DNA of 64,000 nt from Sipunculus nudus (GCA_026874595.1 CM049308.1:43535327-43599326), one strand, 5' to 3'; shown: positions 1 through 11,500, counted from the stretch's first letter. The notes: a model not told the origin generated them from the letters alone. Made by a program: numbers and translations.

Positions 1-164
1 GGTCCAGGTGCCAGGGATGTCTTGGCTGATACGTGGGCTAAAACTGTGAGGCGGCTTATTTTACAGTAAAAAAGTGTCCCCGCTGAAAATGATGGAAGCT
101 AATTTAAGAAGCATTACAAACGAAAGTGGGTTATATTTTTTCAATTGATAGATAGTCATCACAT

Positions 165-667
165 CATTAGCCGTATTTAAGGTGTCATTTTTCCCCCCAG
201 GTGATTCTTTATTTCCAGGCTGAGTTAGTCATCCTAACATCTACAATATCTAACGTGTCTTTGGTTATTTCAAGGCTGTGTTAGTCATCCTAGCATCACG
301 ATATTAAATGTGTGATTCTCTTTTTCAAGGCTCCGTGAGTCATCCTAGCATCTACGATATCTAACGTGTCTTTGTTTATTTCCAGGCTGTCTAATTTATT
401 ATAACATCTACGATATTTAACGTGTCATAATTATTTCGAGCTGCAAGGTGTGTTGGTCAGCCTTACATCTACGATATTAAATGCGTGATTCCTGTTTCCA
501 GGCTGTCTTAGTCATCCTAACATCTACGATATTTAACGTGTCATATTTGTTTCTGCCAGGTGTGTTGGTCAGCCTTGCATCTACGATATTTAACGTGCCG
601 TTATTCAATTCCGGGCTGTGCTAGCCACAGTATTAATTCTATCTAATGTGCAGTTCATTAATTCCAG
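165..667 (+). repeat. ~56-bp tandem repeat built from a splice acceptor plus the start of the next exon
   Basis: Eight recognisable copies of a pyrimidine tract, an AG and ~40 bp resembling the 5' end of the exon at 668 lie head to tail in the upstream intron. The acceptor-like AG/GG positions are near 217, 272, 327, 383, 444, 498, 556 and 612, and the real exon acceptor (666-667) is the ninth member; spacings are 54-61 bp. A more decayed copy may lie at 165-200. Copies share words such as catcctaacatctacgat and taacgtgtc. Most keep AG; the copy at 612 has lost it (ccggg). Typical copies read AVLVILTSTIFNVS in the exon's frame, against AVLVILATTVFNVS in the exon itself, so the unit looks exon-derived. 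Bases 1-164 hold nothing I can identify. Confidence 0.85.
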
Positions 668-817
668 GCTGTGTTGGTCATCCTAGCAACCACAGTATTC
701 AACGTGTCCTTCTTAATCCGGAACGTGATCTTCCTGCAGACCTTGTTTGATCTGTTAACCGTATCCGGCATGATTTATCAAAGATGGAAAATGCCCAATC
801 TACCGCGACCATTCAAG
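668..817 (+). CDS. SLC7-like gene (plus), exon encoding TM9-TM10
   Basis: 150 bp, exactly 50 codons. The acceptor is attccag|GCT and the donor is TTCAAG|gtatac. It begins AVLVILATTVFNVSFLI and ends MPNLPRPFK. It matches the 150-bp minus-strand exon at 10243-10392 codon for codon in length, with shared residues including F-V-S-LI-N, FLQT, GMI-QR and RP-K. Confidence 0.85.
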
Positions 818-2257
818 GTATACATAGCTTTTAAGATATGATATCTTATATAAGGAAGGGGTTTTGAGAAATTTGATATGTACGGGTTCAGATGGATATA
901 TTCTCTTTTCGCTACTATGCGGAACCGGCAAAAATCACTTCATGTAATGATTCTCTTTGCCAAATAACGCATTTGTCATGCACAAGGAATCATATTCTCG
1001 GCGGCCACATGTCTGTGCAAAAAATACACCAATCGATACAAATGTATAAGAGTTTACATCGCAAAACTCCGCTTCGCGGAATTCCTACCACTACCTTTAT
1101 TTTGGTCTGCAAATTCAAAGGGAAACAGACTAGCATAGCAAAAATTAATAAATAAATGAATAAAGTGTATCTTGGGGAAGAAGCTGTACTGTAAGACACA
1201 AATACATTATGATCTTGAATATATTATTCATACTTTAAATCCCTACCCTTGTATTTTTGGAAAATTATATTTTTTGAAAATATAAACCCAGTTTGCATGG
1301 TTTATAGAACAAACACAAGTGCCATTTCCGATAAGCCATCCGTTCAGACTAACGAATTTCATCAGTGTCTAAAGAGACGTACATCTTTCTATAAGAAAAG
1401 AAATTTTAGATTATAAGCTCAGTTGTACAAAAGATGGCTTTGTGTTGTAGGCGCCCTGGGCCGTGCTGGTGCTCTTTCTGCTGTTTGAGATTGCTGTCGT
1501 TATGATACCTCTCATCTACCAGACGTCTCATGCCCTGTTAGGCGTGGCTGCAGCTCTCGGTACAGCATTACCGGTCTACTTGGTATTTATCTACTACAGG
1601 TTCAGACCCTCAGTCATCATGCGATATTCAAGTAAGACATGTTTTTTTTCTGATTTTTTCCCATATCCACAAAATCAGTAAATTTGACTGTAATTTTAGA
1701 ATTTGGGTGTGCTACCAAAAAAGTGTATCTCGGCTGTAAACTTTGAAGATACACGTCCCGTTGCCATCAAACTCAGTACTTACCGCGCCCGAATTGAGCC
1801 ATAACAATTTTATCTCTCCCAGTTACTCGAAACCGCTCATGAGGGCTGCCATATTGTGTACAGTACACATTAAACCCGGATAACATAGGTCGCATGTCGA
1901 GGTGTACTGCTAGTGTATCTTAGGAGAGGCCCTTACATTAGCAGTGAGCTTTATTTACATTTAAAAAATGATCGATCGTTTACATGCTCTCTGGTGCATT
2001 CTTCAAATATAATTAGTTTTTTTTCTGGATTAAAGATGTACATTTTATATGATATGTACGCATTTTGTTGAAATTAACTACGAAACATCTCAAGGCTTGG
2101 TCGTATAAGCTGCATATTTTTGCTATTTCCTGCCATTATATTATGAAATTCAGTTTCCTTCTGTTACAAATACATTTGGGTTGTTTCAGGAAAATTTGCA
2201 GTTCTGTGTCAGAAGATATTTACTGCAACGCCACAAGAGAGTGTTATAACTTCGTGA
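668..2257 (+). CDS. SLC7-family amino-acid transporter light chain, 3' exons (partial gene)
   Basis: This is the C-terminal third of a heteromeric amino-acid transporter light chain (APC superfamily, LeuT fold), most like the b(0,+)/LAT group. Such proteins exchange amino acids across the plasma membrane and normally pair with an SLC3 heavy chain through a disulfide whose cysteine would lie upstream of the window. Exons 668-817, 1451-1631 and 2190-2257 join in phase and encode ~131 residues ending at TGA 2255-2257. The first exon covers TM9-TM10 and ends in the family's RP-x-K hinge (LPRPFK). The second holds two hydrophobic segments, TM11-TM12. The last gives a short cytosolic tail (KFAVLCQKIF...) like the tail after TM12 in known members. 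Upstream exons lie left of the window. The minus-strand gene at 8439-12596 has the same exon lengths and phases. The family call is strong; the subfamily is inferred from the hinge and tail, and the substrate is unknown. Confidence 0.85.
818..1450 (+). other. Intron of the plus-strand SLC7-like gene
   Basis: Donor gtatac at 818 and acceptor ttgtgttgtag ending at 1450. It is AT-rich with no conserved coding signal. The short open frames inside (for example 892-1155) show no family resemblance. A small palindrome, ctccgcttcgcggaat, lies near 1068. Confidence 0.7.
1451..1631 (+). CDS. SLC7-like gene (plus), exon encoding TM11-TM12
   Basis: 181 bp, 60 codons plus one base. The donor is ATTCAA|gtaaga. 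Two hydrophobic stretches are visible, VLVLFLLFEIAVVMIPLIY and, after TSHALLG, VAAALGTALPVYLVFIYY. Length and phase equal the minus-strand exon at 9167-9347, which shares LLFEI, V-IPLIY and ALGT-LPVY. Confidence 0.87.
1632..2189 (+). other. Last intron of the plus-strand SLC7-like gene
   Basis: GT at 1632 and acceptor ttgtttcag ending at 2189, preceded by T-rich sequence. It contains one copy of a dispersed repeat (1748-1920) that also occurs at 4683-4860. No other coding signal is seen. Confidence 0.65.
1748..1920 (+). repeat. Dispersed repeat, copy 1
   Basis: Similar in order and wording to 4683-4860: gatacacgtcccgttgcca against gatacatgcccccttgcca, then tctcccagtt, a cgaaaccgctcat / ctaaatcgctcat block, ctgccat, and an end in ccgctagt / ctgctagt. 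The copies are diverged by both substitutions and indels. I cannot name the family. Confidence 0.5.
2190..2257 (+). CDS. SLC7-like gene (plus), last coding exon and stop
   Basis: The last base A of the previous exon plus GA makes an Arg codon; the tail then reads KFAVLCQKIFTATPQESV-ITS and stops at TGA 2255-2257. The minus-strand paralog has KLTVLSQKIFLAVPQE at the same place after an equally phased junction, which confirms an exon too short to find by open-frame length. Confidence 0.82.
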
Positions 2258-2408
2258 AAATCAGCTCAGTTTTTTACTTTTTTTTATATTTAACATTTGT
2301 ACTTCCGGCATTTCTGATGACATGTAATGTCACCCCCACCTCCCCCGAAACCGAGACCTGTATTTGCGTATAATAGCTGACGTCGCAGAATACAAATTTC
2401 CTCGTTTC

Positions 2409-2414
2409 AATAAA
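2409..2414 (+). terminator. Candidate poly(A) signal of the plus-strand SLC7-like gene
   Basis: AATAAA 152 nt after the stop codon, the first such hexamer in the 3' UTR. A cleavage site would be expected 10-30 nt further on. Confidence 0.55.
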
Positions 2415-4311
2415 ACGAAACTATTAACACATTGCTTAATGGTTACATTTCTGTCCTGCATATTAATTTTTTACGTGTGATACCCATCATTATGTAGCTT
2501 GATCAGTTTCTCGATTTAGTTGATAACAAGAAGTATTTTATACTCTGTAACTTTATACATCCTTTTGTGAAAAATTATAACCGGGTTTACATGTTTACAT
2601 CTGACTAACCAAAGCCTGCCAATAAACAAAGAAAAAAAAAAGAGGAAATAAGCTGTCCCCTATTTAGAAATTTAACAAGATTTTCCTCTCAATTAGGCCA
2701 TGTTACGGATCCTATTAACAACAGATCACGTAATCCTGAATAGCAAATAATTTGTTACGCTGGAAAAAAAATCAAATTCCGCAACACTAGACAGCGTGAA
2801 ATGTCTACGAGAATGAATAAAGAAATCAGTGTTTTTTTGTTAGCAAATGATTATAATTTATTCTTAGAACAATCCTAACATTACAATTCACTAAATCAAT
2901 ACAATTACACAGTATAACAATAATAAATATGTACAGTACCAGAGTGTCCGGATCCTAGGCTTCGATTTCTGGATACCACCACTGTCACAGCTTAACAAGC
3001 GTCCTTAAACACAAATATTCCAGATGAACAGTTCATATAAATATTCTCAGAGAATAGTCCGATTTAATCGCGAAAACAATCTGTTGTAATCCAAAAGTGA
3101 AGTTCTAGTAATAATTCCAAAGGCAAACTGAAGACAATCCGTAAAGTTCGTAGAAGATCTAAAAGTTCTGCAATTATCGGAAAGGGCCCCCCCCCCCAAA
3201 AAAAAAACACTGACGGGAGAGTCACTCTTCCGTGTCTGCTGGTATTTTTCGCTCTGCCGGCCCTAAACACAGCACCGAAGTGACCACTCTTCACCCGAAG
3301 CCCAGAAACTTCCATTCACGAACATTCCAAAGAACACAACAATACACGTGCGCCCACAGCGCCTGAACAGACCCGAACCATCTAGAACACAAAGAACGCT
3401 GTGTCACCACGTTTCACACTTCACACGCAGGCCGGAGCTCAACTCGCGCATCTCCCATAGCAACGAACAGGGTTTGCGCCTAACACGATTCAGAATTTGT
3501 AAACCGATAGATGTAACAACCAATTTGAACGTGCAGCATGAATTTTTCTTCTATTTTTTTCAGTGTAAAAGATACCAGTTAGAGTTTAGTAAATTGCAAA
3601 GATAAATGACTCTTATTTGATCCAATAAATGTGAGACTAAAAGCCATTTTGGATTTTAAAAAGCATCCCTAAGATAATTAAAAATTAATAGTTGTGCTGC
3701 TCAGCTTCAGGGGTCACTTGTAACATACACACACCTACACACACGCAAAGTAAGGGTCTTTAAAAAAATAAATTAAAGTGCTGTATTCAAAATACACTTA
3801 TTTCTTTAATAAATTAAATTCTTCTTATATCATGCCGGTAAATGCAGTGCTTGTAGTATTTCTCTTCGTTTACCCGATTTTTCATCTGGTGAATTTAAAT
3901 ATAATTTATAATGCCTTGTTCACGTATTACATATATCTATTAAACATATTTTTTTTTACAATTACATTTGTAAATGATTATGAATTGCTATGTGTTGTAC
4001 TTGCATCTCTCTCATTCACTTGCACATTCACTTGATGCTCTGTTCTTACGCAGACCGTCTTTTCTTAATAAATCCGTTTAAATCTGTACTACCTTCATTA
4101 TTTGTTTTTATCAGTATTTAGCCAATAAAGTATATTAATAATGAAATTTCTTCTGTTTTAAATATTATGCATGATATAGACAGGTAATAAGAAAAGTAAG
4201 TGTTTGTGTATGTGACAGTATACTTAAGTTTGTGATACAAGCACACAATGTGGTATGTGTATGTGGTATGTGGTAGGGCTTATCATTAAAAACGTTAGCC
4301 AACAAACAATT

Positions 4312-4346
4312 TAAGATGGCGGCAATTTTTCAAGATGGCCGCCATT
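4312..4346 (+). repeat. Short dispersed repeat with GGCCGCCAT core, copy 1
   Basis: Contains tttttcaagatggccgccat preceded by aagatggcggc, so it is itself partly an inverted repeat. The reverse complement of the core occurs at 8134-8155. Confidence 0.5.
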
Positions 4347-4682
4347 GACCACTTTGAGATCAGGCTTTTGGTAACAAAGCATTACCCATTCGTCTAAGTT
4401 TAATGATTTTTTAATCGATTCCTAGGATTTTGAACATGCTGAATCCAATTCCAACCAAATAAGAGCTCTAACATTCCTGCTTTTACTAGATTTGTTATAT
4501 TTAAGGTAAATATGTTGAGTTTATACCAAATTTCCATTGTACCTTCTACATTTTGCTTTGTTGTTCGCGTTAAATATCACTAGTGGTTTGGATAGCATTT
4601 CTTTGTTAATAAATGCATCCTGCTATAAGTTAAGAGATTGGGCGTGGTCCAAAGAGAGCGTTATTTCGCATTTAACTTTGTC

Positions 4683-4860
4683 GATACATGCCCCCTTGCC
4701 ACCGAAATCTCTCCGCAGTTAGATTCTCGCCTTGACGCTATCACCGCATCAACTCGCCCTTAACGAAACCTCGCCCTTATTTCTCCCAGTTTCTCTAAAT
4801 CGCTCATTGGACTGCCATTTGGCAAAAATACAAAACACACAATGGGTATACCGCTAGTCA
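4683..4860 (+). repeat. Dispersed repeat, copy 2
   Basis: Second copy of the element in the last intron of the plus-strand gene (1748-1920), same orientation. It shares the ordered blocks gataca-g-ccc-ttgcca, ctcccagttt, atcgctcat, ctgccat and ccgctagt. Confidence 0.5.
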
Positions 4861-7202
4861 TTAAAAGAATCTAATTGAATAAAGTATAAAAAACTGTCAT
4901 GATTTTTATTAAAAAGATCTTATCATACAAATACATGTAGTATCTACTGAATCTTATATTGTTATTACATCAGCAAATAACCTGGTCTGCAATCTGTAGT
5001 TTATATAAATATAATTGCGCCAATTAATAATAAAGGAACATACAACCTTACTATCCCGGATACCACAAGGTTCAGGGTCTGTATTTGGGTACATGGGCCC
5101 TTTTACACTAAAATTGAGTAATTAAGTTTCATTTTTTGAGTTAGAAATGAAGGTCTAATAGAGCAAAATTAAGTTTATTTCTTTAAAAGGATATGCAACT
5201 AAAAAGCTAAAAGTAACATCTATGTTTATCATTTTGGTAACTAATGAAATTGCTTTGATTTTAGTAAGTCAGCCTTCCGATTTTTGGTCTTTTCTCATCA
5301 CAGCTCTACACATCGCCCATTTAGGATGAGTAGCTTAATATATTATCTATATCTATTTTATTCAATCACGACATATGTATACGGCAATAAATCCGCATCC
5401 ATACTTATTTTGCTGAAATGTTCACCTTTTTATTATATTTAATAATCTATTTAATAATGACAGACAGAGAAATGCTCTTACTCATTGTTCTGACTTTGTT
5501 CATGTTGATATGTAATAGAATTACTTTGAAAATTATTTGTATTTGATGAGTTAAAGAAATCTGGAAATGTGTAGCTTATAATCCGTTCATTTATATTTTG
5601 GGCTTTACCGAGATTTGTATTGGAGATGACATTTTAACATGATATAGGTACCAGATTTTTGTCACTTTCTGCATTGTTAACAGACTTCTGGAATTAAAGA
5701 ATGCCTGGGTGCAGCTCATACATATCAAGTTATAGTCTGCATCTTTTTGTACCTCTAGGCGAATGGAGCAGAAGATAAACACCCGGGCATCACTCTTTAA
5801 CTACAATTTCTGTTAACTATAGCTCGTTGTTTTAACATTTAACGCATTAATTCTGTTTATCATGTTGAAAAATTGAGTTTATATATGTACTGAAGAGGTC
5901 TTCTTTTCAATAATAATACGAAGAAATTTACAACGTCAACCTATTTTTTAAATCAGATTTCTTCAATCATTTCGTTCACGTTTAACAAGTGATAAATTAT
6001 TGAAAATGCAACTTGTGAACAGGTACTATTATGGGAAAATTCTATTTCAGAAAATGAAAAACTAATTAAAAAAGCGAAAACTAGAAAGCGATTAAAACAT
6101 AATGAGCAGCAATCAAGACATTGTTAACAATTTTAAAATTTTAAAACTTTAACTTCCAAATGAAGATTATTCATATTAAACATGAACATCAAAAGATACC
6201 ACCATAATTGATGATTATAAAAGCAATTGTACCAACTAACATACACACGGGGTTAATATTTTTGAGGCCCACATGACATCCGCGTGTGTGTTTTTCTGTC
6301 TTTTTTCTTTTTTGCTGCATGATTCTGTATTTTGTAACGAAACCAGCCGCCTTGATGTACATTTCTTTTTCTGCCATGAACTCCTGTTATTCAGTAATTA
6401 AAACATATATATTCAATGTGAAACAATACCACAATAAATGGTGTGTTCAAAGGTTGTATTACACTTGGATGACTTATCCCAAAAAATATCCGCAGATTTG
6501 AATTTGTTTTCTCTGACTTAAAAACTTATGAATGACCTGTGAAGCAGACACTAGATTGAAAGCATCAGTGTTTCCATCTCTGGCCATAAATATCTGAAGT
6601 TAATTCATTCGCAGTTATCATATTATGGTTTAATTGTAACACATGAGGTATGTTGAAAGTGATTTAGATGAAGGTAAGATGGATTTGACCAAATGAAAAT
6701 TACTGTTATTTCAAGAAATACTTTAGAAGGTTTCTTTTTCTCGTAGCTTCCTGGAGGAATCGTAATAATATTTATCCTATACATTAAATATGGCAACCCT
6801 GAAGCAAAATATACATTTTCTTGGCGGGCCTGTGTAACTCGCAACAATATAGGCTCTGTTTAAATATAACTTTTATGAAAAATAACACAGTAAATGGGCG
6901 ACTACACGGCTGCAAAGTTAACCTTAGTTAAGTTTGTCTACCAAAGAAGTATAGTGTTAAAGATGAAAATTTATAAAAGTCACAATGCATCAGTCCAGTG
7001 TAGTTAGATTGCCTATTCTTTGAAGAGGGGAAATTTAAGAAGACAATAGATCTTATAAAAAAATGAAATTTCTTGACTTACATATCCAATTAGATTCTGC
7101 TTGTTTCTTTATATTTGTAAATACATGTATTAATGTTCATGGTGTCAGATTGTTGTACAACTTAAAAACCTACTGCCAAAACTTGGTTGTCACTAAATTC
7201 CT

Positions 7203-7432
7203 CTAAGGCCAAAAAAGGTATGGTTCTCAGGCACTTTTTTTCAGAAATCAATGCGGGCGGGCGGTATTTTATTTTGACCTTTTTTGTATGTATACATAAA
7301 TATGTCATATAATCAGGGAAAAGCATGAAAACAACAATTTTTTGCTAAAAAAAAGGGGGGGGGAGTTAAAATTGACGCGTGCGGTGCTAGATAACCATAC
7401 CTTTTATTTATTTATTTTTTTTGGCCTTAAGG
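7203..7432. mobile_element. MITE-like element with imperfect terminal inverted repeats
   Basis: The left end, ctaaggccaaaaaa then ggtatggttctcaggcac, is matched by the reverse complement of the right end: ttaaggccaaaaaa, an extra run of AAAT repeats, then ggtatggttatctagcac. The termini share ~30 bp, the interior is ~150 bp with no coding capacity, and a G-tract lies near 7352-7362. That is the form of a non-autonomous DNA transposon. No clear target-site duplication was found, so family and exact ends are uncertain. Confidence 0.6.
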
Positions 7433-8133
7433 TAACAAACATTTTAACGTGTGATCCTGTTAACAGATACAGCTACACACCTCTGTAACACAGCTAACGT
7501 AAAATACCAAGAGGGTGTCTAGTTAACAGCATAGCATTTATTACATGCAGAGTAAACAATCCTAGAAAGCATACGAGAGGAAACCACGCAGACTAAATTG
7601 TAGTGCATTTGATATTCTGTTCTTTACTTTTAAAATGATGTCATCTTCCGTATATATCATAAATGTCAAATTTAGCCTACAGCGGCTTAAGGTTCCTGTT
7701 ATTATTGCTAGTATGTTGTTATATCCGCTTTTCGCATTCAGAAAATGAAAATAAAGATTTTAAAATATTTTAATCTCTTAAGAAAGAAAAAAAAAAAACA
7801 TACCTATGGTAAGCAGTATCATAGCGGTCACGTTTATAAGGAATATAAGCAGACTGACGGACTGATTTATATAGACATCCATAGATAAGCAGAGTATGAT
7901 ATTTTTCACTTGCACAAAGGGAGTGAAAATTACGCCAATTGAGAACCACCGTTTCTCCTTCATTCGAAAGAAACGCCTTTGAAATGAAATTAAGTTGCTA
8001 TAATATGAATCGTAAATTTTCAGGCATGGCATGATTGGAATCTCCAAAGCACAAAACAGACTAATTGATAAAAGATCATTGAATTCTAACCACTTTTACA
8101 AAAGTTATATCAAAATGCTTATGAGAAGGTCTA

Positions 8134-8155
8134 AAATGGCGGCCATCTTGAAAAA
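8134..8155 (-). repeat. Short dispersed repeat with GGCCGCCAT core, copy 2 (inverted)
   Basis: aatggcggccatcttgaaaa, the reverse complement of the core at 4312-4346, again followed by a second atggcggc word. The shared part is short, so common origin is likely but not proven. Confidence 0.45.
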
Positions 8156-8438
8156 ATGGCGGCACTATTGGATTTTTGACTGGCCAATGTTTCTTTTCTT
8201 TTAAACGGGTCTTAACCGAACAAACATATAAAATTTGGTGCTTGTATCGTCAAATGAAGTAATATGGCCATATTTGTACTTATCTGCTGGACTAATCAGA
8301 AGCGCATATAACTTCACCACGTGCACTCTCTCCTGCGTTTTTATAGTTGTCTAAAGCGATCATTCTGAAGTAATTTCTATGCATCCAGTGTGTACTAATA
8401 TATGCAGTATCCGTTCATCTTAATACGCGCCTAGCAGG

Positions 8439-8509
8439 TCAGTTCAACTCATTTTTTCCTTCTTGTGGTACGGCCAAAAATATCTTCTGACTTAAAACTG
8501 TCAGCTTTC
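8439..8509 (-). CDS. SLC7-like gene (minus), last coding exon and stop
   Basis: Minus-strand acceptor ctctgttccag|GAAAGC. The tail is (R)KLTVLSQKIFLAVPQEGKN-ELN and then TGA. It aligns with the plus-strand gene's KFAVLCQKIFTATPQE tail at the same splice phase. 71 bp, against 68 bp in the paralog. Confidence 0.82.
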
Positions 8510-11500
8510 CTGGAACAGAGAAAGGGAAATAAAAGCTATGAATAATATAAAAATTGCGATTTGACAATTGCTACCAGCAGAACTTATTGTTCATCAGGCG
8601 GCGCTGTTAGCAAAATATAAAGTAAATAAAGTCATATTCTTTTTAACCTTAACCCTTTAATATTTTTTTTGTAAACGTAGTAGACCCTTCCAATTAGGGA
8701 CATTGACGAAACCTGGCTTATGTCCGCGACAGAGATGTGCTCAGACCAGAGAGACACAACGGGACCGCAAGAAACCTGTTCCCTTTAATAAAAGGGTCCG
8801 TAATAGAGGGTTATTCGTAAAAGAAAGGTATCCGTAATAGAGAGACACCCGTAATAGAGGGGTCTCTGTAATATATAGATATCCATTATGAACAGGTGTC
8901 CGTGATAGGGACAAGTCCGTAAAGATGGGCATCCGTGATAGAGAGGTATCTGTAATATTGTGTGTCCGTAATGGAGACGTTTACGTGATGAAGGGGTTCC
9001 CGTAAATTAGCTGTCCGTAACAGAGAGGTACTTTTTTTTCTAACGTTAATTTCTTACGGCCACCTAAAACTCATTTGGAAAGTTCGTTGAAAAATAATTA
9101 AAAACTTAAATAACTGTTTTTTTAAATTGTACAAATGAGAAAAAGATATATAATCTATATGCTCACTTTGATAACGTGTAATAGACTTTTGTCGCCAGCG
9201 GAGGTGTATGAAGAGAAAATACACTGGCAATCCTGTACCCAAGGCGATAGCAACTCCATAAACGGCCTGTAGAGGGCGGTATATTAGCGGGATCACCACC
9301 AGGAGGATTTCAAACAATAAAAACGTCACGGGAACCGCCATTGGTACCTGAGACGTAGGAAACAAAACATAATAATATAATCAGCAAAAGTAAAGGTATT
9401 ACGGTGTGTGCCGGTGGTAAGTGCGATACTCCTTAGCCATTTGGAGCAATGCAAATTTCGGAGGGTTCGTATCTTTTTAAGTAATAACCCAACTAATTAA
9501 TTACATGTATAACAAATACTTGATCTTTGGGATTATCTTGATATAAAAAGATATATATCAAATAATATTAAATGTGTTATCTTTCTCCAATAGTAGATTC
9601 TCGGGTGACTGTAGTTTGCATAGTTTGATGACCAGCCCCTCAAATGCTTGCATAGTCGGATGACCAGCATCTCCAAATTTAAATTATTATTGCTATAAAG
9701 TATCTAGAAATCTGAACATTCAGTGCTTTAAAGGTTTATATTCAATTGCAAAAAAATGTGTATCAATATCCCATTATGGCTGAAGACAAACGCTTCCTAT
9801 AAAAACATCCCGGTATATTGGCTTAATATCTATAGTTCATTTATGTCTGAACATTACAAAACTACGTGAGCTGAGGTCCAATGTAGTGCACGAGCGACAA
9901 TTCCCACACAAGGTGAAGCAACATGAAAGAAGAAACAGCGAAGAATTAAACACCGGTTGGAAGCTTTAAATGTCTTGATTTGTGAAGTTGCTTGGAACGG
10001 CCAACAGGAGGCATGCCCTATGTTTATGTTTGCACCACTGATATAGCCCGGTGCAAGCTTTATTTCACTTGTGTACAGGGGTGAGCAAACGGTTTTAGAA
10101 CGTAATATTGACGGATAAGCAGACCTGGTAAGTGAAAAGGTCCCTGTGATTAATATTGTATTTTACTAAAATAAAATAACCTCCTTTCCTGAATTAATTA
10201 AAACATTAAAAATATAAATCTTGTAATAAATAAAAAATAAACCTTAATCGGCCTTTTGAGCTGAGGCCGCTTAAGTCGTTGATGAATCATTCCCACCACA
10301 ACCATCAGGTCGTACATCGTCTGGAGGAAGACCAAGTTCTTGATCAAAGTCGACACGTCGAAAAACACAGTCTCCAGGGTAACCAACACAAACTGAAATA
10401 AGCAAATTCATGGGTTTTATGTCCCCCCTTCCGCCACTTGTTGTTCCCTACTTGACTTGTCAATATGTTTTAGCTTTTATTTTCCCATGAAGATGTCTCC
10501 ACATGTCATAGTAGCTTTATTAATTTTTCCTTGTCCCCTGAAGATGTCTCCACATGTCAAAAGTTTTGTTGTGATTGGGAACAAAAGGGGGTGTTTTGAT
10601 TTTCTTTTGGAGCTGGTGATAATAAATTTTCAGACAGGCACTCCAAACCCAATCCCAACCATGGAATGCATGGGAGCAAATAACTGAGCCAAATTGAATG
10701 CAATCGGATAATATTTAGGAAAGATATCGTACGGAAACTAAAACCTGACTGACGGACAGACAGACAGACACACCCAAGTCAATGTCCCCCGTTCAGCAGA
10801 AGGGGGGGGGGGGCGGGGGGGGGGGGGGCGGGGGCAAGAACCAGCTCTTACTGAATGCTCATGAAATGGAAACATCAGTTAAATTTTCGTGAATACATAC
10901 ACCATGCTGTCAATTTTCTAGAGTTATCAGTTCCAAGACCTCGTTTCTACTGTGTATGTACGAAGTTTTAAGGGATTGATCAGTCATTTATATATTCATA
11001 TTTAGTTTAAAAGGTTCTGGTGAGCCTACTATGGTGCCTCACCAAGTGCAAAAACACTCATTTCAAAATGTTTGTTTCTTTCTTCCGTCATTTTCTGTTT
11101 GCACAAGATATATGCAATATGGCTGAATGGAAAAGTTAAATTTGGGCAAAACATTAGTCCTTATTCATATATTTGCTCCTCCTATCTAGATTTAACCGTG
11201 ACCTGATTCTTTAAGTCGTTCATTCCGAAGCCGATTGCTTAGTTGATATCGGGGGGGGGGGGGGGGGGGGGAGGGGGGGAGGGGATTCAGGATGTTGGAT
11301 CTGAAATTTTTTCCTGTGGAAATCCTACGTACACAATGACTGGATCATTAAATGTTCAAGTAAGATGAAAGGTAAAATGCAGAAAAAAAGCAGGCAAGAA
11401 AGATGTAAAGCGGATATGAAAAGAAAATAAGATTTGAAACTACACACTCAGAATACGATGATACGATTCAGGATGTTGGATCTGAAAATTTTTACTGTAG

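Larger units (their letters stand above)
2415..8438. other. Intergenic region between two convergent SLC7-like genes
   Basis: Six kilobases of AT-rich DNA with no supported gene on either strand; the open frames in it are under 90 codons and low in complexity. A relatively GC-rich island lies at about 3210-3490 after a C-tract and A-tract (3187-3207), with no recognised product. Other content: TG/CA-rich stretches (3725-3750, 4200-4275), dispersed repeats at 4312-4346, 4683-4860 and 8134-8155, and a MITE-like element at 7203-7432. Confidence 0.6.

Noticed and set aside
1-83. Frame reading ARDVLADTWAKTVRR as a possible upstream exon
   Set aside because: No match to the SLC7 segment expected there, and no supported splice donor.
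213-655. The ~56-bp units as true tandem mini-exons
   Set aside because: No consistent donor follows each unit, and the units run directly into the next pyrimidine tract; they are better read as duplicated acceptor plus exon start.
892-1155. 87-codon open frame as a gene
   Set aside because: It lies inside an intron supported by splice sites and by the paralog's structure; no recognisable domain.
2065-2373. 102-codon open frame as a gene
   Set aside because: It overlaps the last transporter exon in a different frame and is low in complexity; the exon is supported by its paralog.
3064-3315. 83-codon minus-strand open frame as a gene
   Set aside because: It crosses a C-tract and A-tract, has no recognisable motif and no splice context.
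7778-8047. 89-codon minus-strand open frame as a downstream transporter exon
   Set aside because: A stop-terminated last exon homologous to the paralog's is already present at 8439-8509; this frame shows no family resemblance.
10393-10835. A complete transposon bounded by C-rich and G-rich ends
   Set aside because: The ends resemble each other only through homopolymer C/G runs; no convincing inverted repeats or target duplication.
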